Positions 1 to 7,132 are shown, numbered from the stretch's first letter. The stretch: DNA of 33,667 nt from an uncultured Bacteroidales bacterium (GCA_900319995.1 ONQO01000009.1:1-33667), one strand, 5' to 3'. Notes: generated from the letters alone by a model not told the origin. A program made the numbers and translations.

Positions 1-130
1 ACTCCTCACGGTTCAGGATGGTACCGCCATTCGATGTGAGAAGATTCTCGAATTTTTCTACTGCCTCCTTTGTCTGCGGTTCAGACAAAACGGGTGTCAG
101 AACGAAGGCAGTTTCATAATGATTTACCAT
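1..130 (-). CDS. rpsF: 30S ribosomal protein S6, N-terminal part (gene runs off the left edge)
   Basis: Reading the minus strand from the ATG at 128-130 gives 43 residues beginning MVNHYETAFVLTPVLSE and continuing QTKEAVEKFENLL. This is the characteristic start of ribosomal protein S6 (first beta strand YETxFxLxP followed by the helix with KEAVEKF). S6 binds 16S rRNA together with S18 in the small-subunit platform. The rest of the gene, and probably rpsR and rplI, lie outside the window to the left. A Bacteroidota-type promoter lies about 110 bases upstream at 241-272, leaving a leader long enough for autoregulation. Identification rests on a short but distinctive segment. Confidence 0.93.
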   Translation of the reverse strand, partial: MVNHYETAFVLTPVLSEPQTKEAVEKFENLLTSNGGTILNREE

Positions 131-217
131 TGTAGTAAATTGTTAATTTAAATTAGTTAATAATAGTTTACCAGATGTTCTAGATGCATTAGATGCTCTA
201 AATATTCCAGGGGTTCA

Positions 218-230
218 CGCGCATAGCGCG
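218..230 (-). promoter_or_regulatory. GC-rich hairpin at the 5' end of the rpsF leader
   Basis: A perfect 5 bp inverted repeat (CGCGC, 3-base loop, GCGCG) lies just downstream of the expected rpsF transcription start, with an additional CACGC/GCGTG pair at 216-220 and 236-240. The remaining ~85 bases of leader down to the ATG are AT-rich and carry loosely repeated GCATCTA words. Ribosomal protein S6 operons in many bacteria are autoregulated by an S6:S18 leader motif. I do not see its conserved CCG loop clearly here, so the role is open. Confidence 0.35.
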
Positions 231-240
231 AAAAAGCGTG

Positions 241-272
241 CAAAGGTACAACTTTTTTTTGAATTGACCAAA
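241..272 (-). promoter_or_regulatory. Bacteroidota-type promoter of rpsF
   Basis: On the minus strand there is TTTG (269-272), a 20-base spacer rich in A, and TACCTTTG (241-248). This fits the known Bacteroidota primary-sigma promoter (-33 TTTG, -7 TAnnTTTG). It points towards rpsF and has the same 20 bp spacing as the other promoters in this window. Confidence 0.8.
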
Positions 273-397
273 TTTTTCCAAAGAAAAAAGCAAATTTTGC
301 TTAGAATTCTTTATTTTGTCAATTGTACTGATCAAATTCGTCCGCAATTATTAAACGGCGAATTACGTGAATTTTTATCTTGGGTTCCATAGATTAA

Positions 398-547
398 ACA
401 GATTAAACAGATTTTTCTTTTTTTTATTCACAAAGGAACAAAGGGAACAAAAAAATCATTCGCGCACGGAGGGCACGAACACAGGACATCGTGGGAGGAA
501 TTTTCGCTCGCGAAACTCGCGAACACAGGACATCGTGGGACGAGAGG
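398..547 (+). repeat. Duplicated non-coding module, copy 1
   Basis: This copy starts in the GATTAAACAGATT / poly-T run, continues through TTCACAAAGGAACAAAGGG and contains the 20-base word GAACACAGGACATCGTGGGA twice (477-496 and 521-540, 44 bp apart) separated by a TCGCGA-rich palindromic segment. Copy 2 lies at 870-1017. The two are nearly identical over more than 100 bases. Confidence 0.9.
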
Positions 548-644
548 GAGGATGAAAAGTATATTATATATAAATATATAATATAGTATAAGAGTAAAGG
601 AAAAGTGGTCAAACCGAGCTCTGAGAGTAAGGTGACGTACCTTA

Positions 645-688
645 TATGGTCTAGGTATGGTATAGATATGGTCTAGGTATGGTCTAGT
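645..688 (+). repeat. 11 bp tandem repeat, four copies
   Basis: Four consecutive 11-mers at 645, 656, 667 and 678: TATGGTCTAGG, TATGGTATAGA, TATGGTCTAGG and TATGGTCTAGT. They are flanked by GTACC (637-641) and GGTAC (about 697-701). No coding potential is evident. The period is close to one helical turn, so all copies present the same DNA face. Confidence 0.9.
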
Positions 689-765
689 GTTGTCTGGTAC
701 ATTTCTTGTGTGCGTTTTAATAAAAGATTGAGGGGATGAGGGAGTGAGGGAGAGTGGGAGAGAGC

Positions 766-782
766 GCCGAATGATATTCGGC
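766..782. repeat. Perfect 7 bp inverted repeat with 3-base loop
   Basis: GCCGAAT, GAT, ATTCGGC form a hairpin immediately after a purine-rich GAGGGA tract. It lies between the two module copies. No T-run follows, so a terminator is unlikely. Confidence 0.6.
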
Positions 783-869
783 AAAATGGACGAAGCTTTT
801 TAATTATTGTGGCAAAAAGATCTAAAAGGGTACGAAAGATAGCTTTTTTCTTTTGGTCCGCAGATTACA

Positions 870-1017
870 CAAAATTACACAGATTTTTTTCTTTTTTTAT
901 TCACAAAGGAATAAAGGGAACAAAAAAGATCATTCGCGCACGGAGGGCGCGAACACAGGACATCGTGGGAAGAATTTTCGCTCGCGAAACTCGCGAACAC
1001 AGGACATCGTGGACGAG
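870..1017 (+). repeat. Duplicated non-coding module, copy 2
   Basis: Second copy of the module at 398-547. It has the same order of parts: a CAGATTACAC/CACAGATT run, poly-T, TTCACAAAGGAATAAAGGG, then GAACACAGGACATCGTGG twice (951-970 and 995-1012, again 44 bp apart). In this copy TTCGCGC and GCGCGAA form a perfect 7 bp stem around ACGGAGG; copy 1 has one mismatch there. Confidence 0.9.
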
Positions 1018-1020
1018 GGG

Positions 1021-1070
1021 CGGCATTTCCAATCCGCCATGCATGGCGGATACAAAAAAGGGAAATGCCG
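1021..1070. repeat. Nested palindrome: 20 bp perfect palindrome inside a 10 bp inverted repeat
   Basis: Outer arms CGGCATTTCC (1021-1030) and GGAAATGCCG (1061-1070) are perfect complements. Between them lies the perfect 20 bp palindrome at 1032-1051, ATCCGCCATGCATGGCGGAT. The whole can fold as a long two-stage hairpin or, as DNA, a cruciform. No U-tract follows on either strand, so it is not an ordinary terminator. Confidence 0.85.
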
Positions 1071-1169
1071 AACGCGGGGAAGGGGATGAGAGAGGGAGGA
1101 AATGAGGGAGATAATAGTGAGGGATGGTAAGTGGGCAAAAGTATTCTTTGGGATGATTTTTTTTGTGGT

Positions 1170-1290
1170 TTTGCTTACATATGTAAAAAAAGTTGAGGTT
1201 TTTCTTATGTATGTCAAAAAAAAGTTGGGGTTTTTCTTGTGTATGTCAAAAAAAGTTGGTTTTTTTCTTGCATATGTCAAAAAAAAGTTG
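1170..1290 (+). repeat. Tandem array of four ~30 bp promoter-spacer-like units
   Basis: Four units of about 30 bp each contain T-run, CTT(G/A/T), (C/G)ATATGT or TATGT, A-run and GTTG. The last unit is the actual spacer of the promoter at 1267-1298, because only it is followed by TAATTTTG. The three upstream units keep the spacer sequence but have GAGG-, GGGG- or GGT-plus-T-run where the -7 box would be. The array may be decayed promoter duplications or repeated protein-binding sites. Confidence 0.8.
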
Positions 1291-1298
1291 TAATTTTG
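1267..1298 (+). promoter_or_regulatory. Bacteroidota-type promoter of the WalJ-like gene
   Basis: CTTG (1267-1270), a 20-base spacer CATATGTC plus A-run plus GTTG, then TAATTTTG (1291-1298). The start codon follows at 1316, so the 5' untranslated leader is very short. The first -33 base deviates from TTTG. Confidence 0.8.
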
Positions 1299-1315
1299 CA
1301 GGCTGAATTGTTATT

Positions 1316-2146
1316 ATGGAGGGAAACGGACTTATATTCAGGTGTTTTGCGAGCGGAAGTAGCGGAAACTGCTATTATCTGGGGACACGTCAACGGGGAG
1401 TACTGATTGACGTGGGTATCTCTGCACGTACGATCCAGAAATACTTGCGGGATATGGGTCTTGATTTCAATAATATTATGGGCGTGTTGATCACTCACGA
1501 CCACGCGGATCATATACGCGCCGTAGGAACAATCGGCGAGCGGATAAAGATTCCTATTTATACGACAGCGGCGATTCATGAAGGCATCGACCGTAATTAT
1601 GGCGTACGCGAGAAATTGCGCACGAGCCGGCGTTATTTTGAGAAAGGAGTGGAGTGGGAACTTGCAGGTATGAAAATCAATACTTTCGGAATAGAGCATG
1701 ATTCGACAGATTGTTTGGGTTATTGTATTGATTATCAGGGCCAGCGGTTTGTGTTGATGACCGATTGCGGAAGTGTGAATGAGGAGATGGAGGAATATAT
1801 CCGCACGGCGAACCATTTGGTGATAGAGGCTAACCATGACGAGCAGATGTTGCTTAACGGTCCTTATCCGACATATTTGAAAGAGCGGATATTAAGTCCT
1901 CGCGGTCACCAGAGCAACGATGTGTGCGGGGCGTTGATAGAACGTAATTGGCATCCAGAGTTGCGAAATGTATGGCTATGCCATCTGTCGTTGGGGAATA
2001 ACGATCCAGAGTTAGCCTATGACACGGTAGCGTCTTATTTGGAAGAGATAGAGATAGAGCCCGGTAAGGACATATTCCTCAAAGCCTTGGAGCGCACGAC
2101 GCCGAGTCCCGTGTATGAGTTAAACGACAAAATGATAATCAATTGA
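1316..2146 (+). CDS. MBL-fold metallo-hydrolase of the WalJ/YycJ type
   Basis: The 276-residue protein is a cytosolic metallo-beta-lactamase-fold hydrolase. It shows the family's opening SGSSGN (about residues 14-19), the metal-binding HxHxDH as THDHADH (about 61-67), a further metal ligand in LMTDCG, the EANHD motif, and HLSLGNN near the end. These are hallmarks of YycJ/WalJ, a double-strand-specific 5'-3' exonuclease family in Firmicutes; the Bacteroidota homologues are mostly uncharacterised, so the substrate is inferred. The ATG at 1316 follows the promoter -7 box by 17 bases and puts the conserved core at the normal distance. The stop codon is itself the first TGA of the following heptamer repeat. 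Confidence 0.88.
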   Translation: MEGNGLIFRCFASGSSGNCYYLGTRQRGVLIDVGISARTIQKYLRDMGLDFNNIMGVLITHDHADHIRAVGTIGERIKIPIYTTAAIHEGIDRNYGVREKLRTSRRYFEKGVEWELAGMKINTFGIEHDSTDCLGYCIDYQGQRFVLMTDCGSVNEEMEEYIRTANHLVIEANHDEQMLLNGPYPTYLKERILSPRGHQSNDVCGALIERNWHPELRNVWLCHLSLGNNDPELAYDTVASYLEEIEIEPGKDIFLKALERTTPSPVYELNDKMIIN

Positions 2147-2249
2147 GAATGGAGAATTGAGAGTTGAGAATTTATTCAATTGAGAATTGAGAGTTGAGAA
2201 TTGAGAATTTATTCAATTGAGAATTGAGAGTTGAGAATTGAGAGTTGAA
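2141..2249 (+). repeat. Heptamer (TTGAGAR) array after the WalJ-like gene
   Basis: About 110 bases composed of TTGAGAA/TTGAGAG heptamers with two interspersed TTTATTCAA segments. The array begins at the stop codon of the upstream gene (TGA at 2144-2146) and ends about 20 bases before the next start codon. The same words, in the same orientation relative to the upstream gene, make up the array at 23757-23922. Confidence 0.95.
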
Positions 2250-2269
2250 AAAGGCACATTATAATTGAT

Positions 2270-3004
2270 ATGGAAAGATTGGTAATAATCCCGACGTACA
2301 ACGAAAAGGAAAACATAGAAGCGATAATCAAAGCGGTAATGGATTTACCGTTGGATTTCAATGTGTTAGTGATTGATGATGGTTCTCCAGATGGGACCGC
2401 AGCCATCGTAAAACGTCTAATGGAGAACAAGTTCAACGGTCGTCTTCATTTGGTAGAACGTTCCGGCAAGTTGGGTCTTGGAACGGCGTATATAACTGGT
2501 TTTCAGTGGGCAATAGAACACAAGGCGAACTATATATTTGAGATGGATGCCGATTTCAGTCACAATCCTATGGACTTGCTCAAGTTGTACGACGCGTGTG
2601 CAAACTGCGGAGCGGATTTGTCGATAGGTAGCCGTTATGTGACAGGTGTGAATGTGGTCAATTGGCCGATGGGTCGCGTGTTGATGAGTTATTTCGCGAG
2701 CAAATATGTGCGTACTGTACTTGGTGTGAAGATCCATGACACGACCGCGGGATTCGTATGCTACAAGCGTCATCTGTTGGAGACGATGGAGCTGGACAAG
2801 ATCCGTTTCAAAGGTTATGCTTTCCAGATAGAAATGAAATTTACCGCTCACAAATGCGGTGCGAAAATCATAGAGGTGCCTATTGTGTTTGTGAACCGCG
2901 TATTGGGAACGAGCAAGATGAGCGGCGGAATCTTCAGCGAGGCGCTATTCGGAGTGATTCGTCTAAAAGTATCCTCGTGGTTCAGGAAGTACCCGAAGAT
3001 ATAG
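2270..3004 (+). CDS. Polyprenol monophosphomannose synthase-like GT2 glycosyltransferase
   Basis: The 244-residue protein is a family 2 glycosyltransferase of the DPM1 type, which moves mannose (or a similar sugar) from a nucleotide sugar to polyprenyl phosphate. It shows PTYNE (about 9-13), DDGSPDGT (about 36-43), the metal-binding DAD in EMDADFSHNP (about 91-100), GSRY, and a C-terminal GTSKMSGG. It has no membrane segments after the catalytic domain, so it is the short soluble DPM1 form. The product probably serves as sugar donor on the periplasmic side, for example for protein O-glycosylation in Bacteroidota; that link is inference. It sits between the WalJ-like gene and argS, separated from both by heptamer arrays. 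Confidence 0.88.
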   Translation: MERLVIIPTYNEKENIEAIIKAVMDLPLDFNVLVIDDGSPDGTAAIVKRLMENKFNGRLHLVERSGKLGLGTAYITGFQWAIEHKANYIFEMDADFSHNPMDLLKLYDACANCGADLSIGSRYVTGVNVVNWPMGRVLMSYFASKYVRTVLGVKIHDTTAGFVCYKRHLLETMELDKIRFKGYAFQIEMKFTAHKCGAKIIEVPIVFVNRVLGTSKMSGGIFSEALFGVIRLKVSSWFRKYPKI

Positions 3005-3013
3005 GGAGAGAGT

Positions 3014-3048
3014 ATTCAGAATACAGTATTCAGTTATCAGTTTTCAGG
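3014..3048 (+). repeat. Heptamer (WWWCAGT-type) array, five copies
   Basis: Five consecutive 7-mers: ATTCAGA, ATACAGT, ATTCAGT, TATCAGT, TTTCAGG. They start 10 bases after the TAG of the glycosyltransferase gene and end 16 bases before the argS start. The sequence differs from the TTGAGAR array, but the period is the same. Confidence 0.85.
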
Positions 3049-3063
3049 ATTTAGAGAGAAAAA

Positions 3064-4845
3064 ATGACAATAGAACAACATATTACAAAATTAGCGAAGT
3101 CAGCCGTTCAGGCACTTTATAACGCCGAAGTGGATGAAGCGCAAGTCGTGTTGCAGAAAACGCGTCCGGAGTTTGAGGGTAATATAACACTCGTGGTTTT
3201 TTCGTTTGCGAAACAAGCGCGCAAAGCTCCGCAAGTTATCGCTTCCGAGATAGGCGAATGGTTTATGGCAAACGGTAACGGACTGATTTCCAAGTACAAT
3301 GCCGTTCAGGGCTTTCTGAATCTGTGTATTTCAGATTCGTTCTGGGTAGAGCAGTTAGAGCAGATCGACCAAGACGCAGATTACGGTCGTCAAGCGGACC
3401 GTAACCAGTTGATGATGGTAGAATATTCGTCACCGAATACGAACAAGCCGCTTCATTTGGGTCATGTGCGTAATAATCTGTTGGGCTATTCGATAGCGCA
3501 GATCCAAGAAGCGAACGGTTGGAAGGTAGTCAAGACGAATATAGTCAACGACCGCGGCATCCATATTTGCAAGTCGATGTTGGCGTGGCTCAAATACGGA
3601 AACGGAGAGACGCCCGAATCGTCCGGAAAGAAAGGTGACCATTTGATCGGCGATTATTATGTACGTTTTGACAAAGAGTACAAGAAGCAAATCTCGGAGT
3701 TGATGTCCCAAGGCAAAGACGAGGAGAGTGCCAAGAAAGAGGCTCCGCTGATATTGGAGGCCCAAGAGATGTTGCGCAAATGGGAGGCGAACGACCCGGA
3801 AATACGTGCTCTATGGGCAAAGATGAACGAATGGGTTTACGCCGGCTTTGACGAGACGTACCGCCGAATGGGCGTTTCGTTCGACAAGATTTACTATGAG
3901 TCGAACACCTATTTGGAAGGCAAATCGGAAGTAGAGAAGGGTTTGGCGAACGGTCAGTTCTACCGTCGCGAGGATGGTAGTGTATGGGCAGATTTGACCA
4001 AGGATGGTTTGGACGAGAAACTTCTTCTGCGTTCGGATGGCACTTCCGTCTATATGACGCAAGATATAGGAACCGCCAAGCTGCGTTTTCAGGATTACCC
4101 GATAGACAAGATGGTCTATGTGGTTGGTAATGAGCAAGAATACCATTTCAAGGTGTTGTCGATTCTGCTTGACCGCCTCGGTTTTCCTTTCGGCAAAGAG
4201 CTTGTCCATTTCAGTTACGGCATGGTGGAGTTGCCCAACGGCAAGATGAAGTCGCGCGAAGGAACGGTGGTTGATGCCGATGACCTAATGGACAAGATGG
4301 TAGAAGACGCCAAGGAGATATCCAAAGACAAGGTGAATACGTTGCAGGGCGTAACGGAAGAGGAGGCTAATGAGATAGCCCGTAAAGTAGGAATGGGTGC
4401 CCTCAAATACTTCATTTTGAAAGTTGATCCGCGTAAGAATATGCTCTTCAATCCCGAAGAGTCCATCGACTTCAACGGCAACACGGGTCCGTTCATTCAA
4501 TATACGTTTGCTCGCATTCAGAGCGTTCTGCGAAAAGCGGAAAGCAGTCCGGCATCGTCGGTTAGCATCAAGCAACTTGAAGAGAAAGAGCTCACGCTAA
4601 TCCAACGCTTGTGCGAATATCCTGTAGTGGTACGCACCGCCGGCGACAATTTCTCGCCTGCTGTCATTTGTAACTACGCTTATGATTTGGCCTGTGAGTT
4701 CAATTCGTTCTATCACGATCTGAGTATTCTCAACGAAAAAGACGAACAAAAACGCGCGTTGCGTCTGCTACTTGCGAAGAATGTGGCGAAAGTGCTCCGT
4801 TCGGCGATGGGTCTTTTGGGAATCGAAATGCCGGAGCGGATGTAA
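3064..4845 (+). CDS. argS: Arginyl-tRNA synthetase
   Basis: This 593-residue class I synthetase charges tRNA-Arg. It begins with the arginyl-specific Add-1 N-terminal domain, followed by SPNTNKPLHLGH, whose HLGH (131-134) is the HIGH signature. The KMSKS-equivalent loop is GKMKSREG near residue 394; arginyl-tRNA synthetases often have a degenerate KMSKS. The helical anticodon-binding (DALR) domain ends in LRSAMGLLGIEMPERM, which is typical. Length matches the family. The ATG at 3064 follows an AT/GA-rich gap without a Shine-Dalgarno sequence, as expected in this phylum. The gene converges on clpB, with a shared hairpin between them. Confidence 0.97.
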   Translation: MTIEQHITKLAKSAVQALYNAEVDEAQVVLQKTRPEFEGNITLVVFSFAKQARKAPQVIASEIGEWFMANGNGLISKYNAVQGFLNLCISDSFWVEQLEQIDQDADYGRQADRNQLMMVEYSSPNTNKPLHLGHVRNNLLGYSIAQIQEANGWKVVKTNIVNDRGIHICKSMLAWLKYGNGETPESSGKKGDHLIGDYYVRFDKEYKKQISELMSQGKDEESAKKEAPLILEAQEMLRKWEANDPEIRALWAKMNEWVYAGFDETYRRMGVSFDKIYYESNTYLEGKSEVEKGLANGQFYRREDGSVWADLTKDGLDEKLLLRSDGTSVYMTQDIGTAKLRFQDYPIDKMVYVVGNEQEYHFKVLSILLDRLGFPFGKELVHFSYGMVELPNGKMKSREGTVVDADDLMDKMVEDAKEISKDKVNTLQGVTEEEANEIARKVGMGALKYFILKVDPRKNMLFNPEESIDFNGNTGPFIQYTFARIQSVLRKAESSPASSVSIKQLEEKELTLIQRLCEYPVVVRTAGDNFSPAVICNYAYDLACEFNSFYHDLSILNEKDEQKRALRLLLAKNVAKVLRSAMGLLGIEMPERM

Positions 4846-4894
4846 CAAGAGGGAGTGTCAATTCCTTATAATAGTCAACAATAAAAATTACAAG

Positions 4895-4925
4895 GAGGGC
4901 GCGTCAATCTTTTGGACACGCCCTC
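4895..4925. terminator. Likely bidirectional terminator between argS and clpB
   Basis: Arms GAGGGCGCGTC (4895-4905) and GACACGCCCTC (4915-4925) pair over 11 positions with one imperfect pair. TTTTGTTT follows on the plus strand, and on the minus strand CTTGTAATTTTTATT follows. It lies between convergent genes. The sequence closely resembles the hairpin after nadD at 28944-28984. Confidence 0.75.
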
Positions 4926-4954
4926 TTTTGTTTCGTTGGTAGTTGGAGAAAGGG

Positions 4955-7018
4955 TTAGTTACGGAAGCGTAGTTCCCCTTCGCGCAGTTCGACGATAACC
5001 GGTTTGTTCTGATCCACTTTTCCTCCAATAATCTGTTTCGACAGTTCATTGAGAACGAGGCGTTGTAGTGCTCTCTTGACAGGCCGTGCGCCGAATTGCG
5101 GGTCATAGCCCTCTTTGGCGATAAAGTCGATGGCATCATCCGTGACACGGAGGTCTATGCCTTGTGTTTCAAGCATTTTGTGTATGCGGCTTACTTGCAG
5201 ACCGACTACCGCTTTGATGTCCGCTTCGGTGAGTTCGGAGAAGTGGATGATCTCATCAATACGGTTGATGAACTCAGGGCGGACTTGTGCGCGTAGTTGC
5301 TCCTCGGAGAGGTTGGAGGTCATGATAATCAATGTGTTCTTGAAGTTGACCAGCCGGCCTTTGTTATCCGTCAGTCGTCCGTCATCGAGCACTTGTAGCA
5401 GTACGTTGAAGACATCCGGGTGCGCTTTCTCTATCTCATCGAAGAGGACTACCGAGTACGGTTTGCGCCGAATGGCTTCTGTCAGTTGACCGCCTTCATC
5501 GTATCCCACGTATCCGGGAGGCGCGCCGATGAGTCGCGTCGCGGAGAACTTCTCCTGGTACTCGGACATGTCGATACGGGTCATCATATTCTCGTCGTCG
5601 AAGAGGTAGTCTGCCAAGGCTTTTGCCAACTCGGTCTTACCGACACCGGTTGTACCGAGGAAGATGAACGAGCCGATAGGACGTTTAGGGTCTTGTAACC
5701 CCGCACGGCTACGACGGATGGCATCAGAGACCGCCTCAATCGCTTTGTCTTGACCGATGACACGTTTGTGGAGTTCTTCCTCCAGATGTAGCAGTTTGTC
5801 TCGCTCGGATTGCATCATCTTTGCGACCGGAATGCCCGTCCACCGAGCAACTACTTCGGCAATGTCGTCTTCGTCCACTTCCTCTTTGATAAGTGAGTCG
5901 GTTCCCAATTGATGCAGGGTGTCTTGTGCGGCTTTGATGTTGGCTTCGGCGGCAGGTATCTGGCTGTAACGGATCTCTGCTACCTTGCCGTAATCTCCTT
6001 CGCGTTCCGCCACTTCGGCCTGGTGTTTGAGTGTTTCTATACGTGCTTTCTCGTTTTGGATCGTAGCCACGTAGCCTTTTTCTTTGTTCCAGCGAGCGTT
6101 GAGTTCGTCACTCTTTGCTTTTAATTCTTTGAGTTGTTTCTCAATCTCGCTCAACTTGGCGGATTCTTTATCGCGGCGAACGGCCTCGCGCTCGATCTCC
6201 AATTGTTTGATCTGGCGGTCGAGGGAATCGATCTCTTCCGGTTTGGAGTCCACTTCCAGACGCAGTTTGGCTGCGGCTTCATCGACTAGGTCGATTGCCT
6301 TGTCCGGCAAGAAACGGTCAGTGATGTAACGTGCAGAAAGAGTGACTGCAGCGATGATGGCATCGTCTTTGATACGCACTTTGTGGTGGGTTTCGTACCG
6401 CTCTTTCAGTCCACGGAGAATAGAGATCGTAGCCGCCTCGTCCGGCTCATCGACCATGACCTTTTGGAACCGACGTTCAAGTGCTTTATCGGTCTCAAAA
6501 TATTTCTGGTACTCATCGAGTGTAGTCGCGCCGATGGCTCTGAGGTCACCTCTCGCCAGAGCCGGTTTGAGTATGTTCGCTGCGTCCATCGCCCCGCTTG
6601 ATTTTCCTGCTCCAACGAGGGTGTGTATCTCATCGATGAAGAGAATGATCTCACCAGCGGCAGCCACTACTTCGTTGACGACGCCTTTGAGTCTCTCTTC
6701 GAACTCGCCTTGGTACTTTGCTCCCGCGATGAGAGCCCCCATATCGAGGGAGTAGATTTGTTTCTTTTTGAGGTTTTCAGGCACATCGCCACGTACAATA
6801 CGGTGCGCCAGTCCTTCCGCGATAGCCGTTTTACCGACTCCCGGTTCGCCGATGAGGATAGGGTTGTTCTTTGTTCTTCGGCTGAGGATTTGGAGAACCC
6901 TTCTGATTTCATCGTCCCGCCCGATGACAGGATCCAGTTTTCCCTCTCTTGCCCGTTCGCAGAGGTTGATGGCGAACTTCTTGAGGTTTTCGTTGTTGTT
7001 TTGATTAGTAGCGTTCAT
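4955..7018 (-). CDS. clpB: ClpB-type AAA+ disaggregase lacking the N-terminal domain
   Basis: This 687-residue protein is a Hsp100 disaggregase that works with DnaK to pull apart aggregates. It has Walker A1 GEPGVGKT (57-64), Walker B1 ILFIDE (about 124), a coiled-coil middle domain (about 260-390, which marks ClpB rather than ClpA/C), Walker A2 GTTGVGKT (about 454-461), Walker B2 [12 protein letters not shown] (about 524) and the arginine-finger region RPEFINR. ClpB is normally ~850-870 residues. Here the whole Clp_N domain (~150 residues) is missing, and an in-frame TAA lies a few codons upstream of the ATG. In addition only ~10 residues separate sensor-1 MTSN from RPEF, where homologues have about 30. 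The catalytic motifs are intact, so a working but trimmed enzyme is likely. A palindrome and promoter lie upstream. Confidence 0.93.
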   Translation of the reverse strand: MNATNQNNNENLKKFAINLCERAREGKLDPVIGRDDEIRRVLQILSRRTKNNPILIGEPGVGKTAIAEGLAHRIVRGDVPENLKKKQIYSLDMGALIAGAKYQGEFEERLKGVVNEVVAAAGEIILFIDEIHTLVGAGKSSGAMDAANILKPALARGDLRAIGATTLDEYQKYFETDKALERRFQKVMVDEPDEAATISILRGLKERYETHHKVRIKDDAIIAAVTLSARYITDRFLPDKAIDLVDEAAAKLRLEVDSKPEEIDSLDRQIKQLEIEREAVRRDKESAKLSEIEKQLKELKAKSDELNARWNKEKGYVATIQNEKARIETLKHQAEVAEREGDYGKVAEIRYSQIPAAEANIKAAQDTLHQLGTDSLIKEEVDEDDIAEVVARWTGIPVAKMMQSERDKLLHLEEELHKRVIGQDKAIEAVSDAIRRSRAGLQDPKRPIGSFIFLGTTGVGKTELAKALADYLFDDENMMTRIDMSEYQEKFSATRLIGAPPGYVGYDEGGQLTEAIRRKPYSVVLFDEIEKAHPDVFNVLLQVLDDGRLTDNKGRLVNFKNTLIIMTSNLSEEQLRAQVRPEFINRIDEIIHFSELTEADIKAVVGLQVSRIHKMLETQGIDLRVTDDAIDFIAKEGYDPQFGARPVKRALQRLVLNELSKQIIGGKVDQNKPVIVELREGELRFRN

Positions 7019-7091
7019 AGTTGTATGTTGTTTAGTTAGTTATCTATTTTTGATGGCTGTTCCGGGTGAACCAGAACTATTCTATTACCTA

Positions 7092-7132
7092 CAAACGTTG
7101 CGCCAAATCGTTCAATACTGACAAAATGGCAG
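7092..7132 (-). promoter_or_regulatory. clpB promoter with overlapping interrupted palindrome (candidate heat-shock operator)
   Basis: The palindrome at 7118-7132 reads CTGACA, AAA, TGGCAG, i.e. CTGnCA-N3-TGnCAG. On the minus strand its TTTG (7122-7125) is placed 22 bases from AACGTTTG (7092-7099), a -7 box off by one base. The palindrome therefore overlaps the -33 element about 100 bases before the clpB start. A repressor or special sigma site controlling a chaperone gene is a reasonable inference. Confidence 0.5.

Larger units (their letters stand above)
273..1169. other. Gene-free repeat-bearing intergenic region
   Basis: No open reading frame here has protein-like character; the short ORFs are translations of duplicated repeats. 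The stretch holds the two copies of a ~150 bp module (398-547 and 870-1017), an AT-rich near-palindrome around 559-583, an 11 bp tandem repeat (645-688), two purine-rich GAGGGA tracts (about 728-764 and 1071-1128) and strong palindromes at 766-782 and 1021-1070. The parts recur in similar order, so the region looks like a diverged duplication of one larger non-coding unit. No transposase or tRNA is present. Confidence 0.7.

Noticed and set aside
476-1013. 20-mers at 44 bp distance as a CRISPR array
   Set aside because: Only two copies per module, the intervening sequences are the same in both modules, and no cas gene is present.
398-1070. Insertion sequence or transposon
   Set aside because: No transposase frame, no terminal inverted repeats bounding the whole region, and no target duplication seen.
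367-1138. Several short frames on both strands in the repeat region
   Set aside because: They translate the duplicated non-coding module. The similarity between them is DNA-level duplication; frames differ between copies and there is no start context.
1102-1293. A 63-codon plus-strand frame with repeated YVKKK/FFL words
   Set aside because: It is the translation of the promoter-like 30 bp tandem repeats and overlaps the real promoter of the WalJ-like gene. No other coding signal is present.
6342-6755. Long plus-strand frames opposite clpB
   Set aside because: Antisense shadows of a highly conserved coding sequence; their composition is low-complexity Ser/Arg-rich and no promoter is present.
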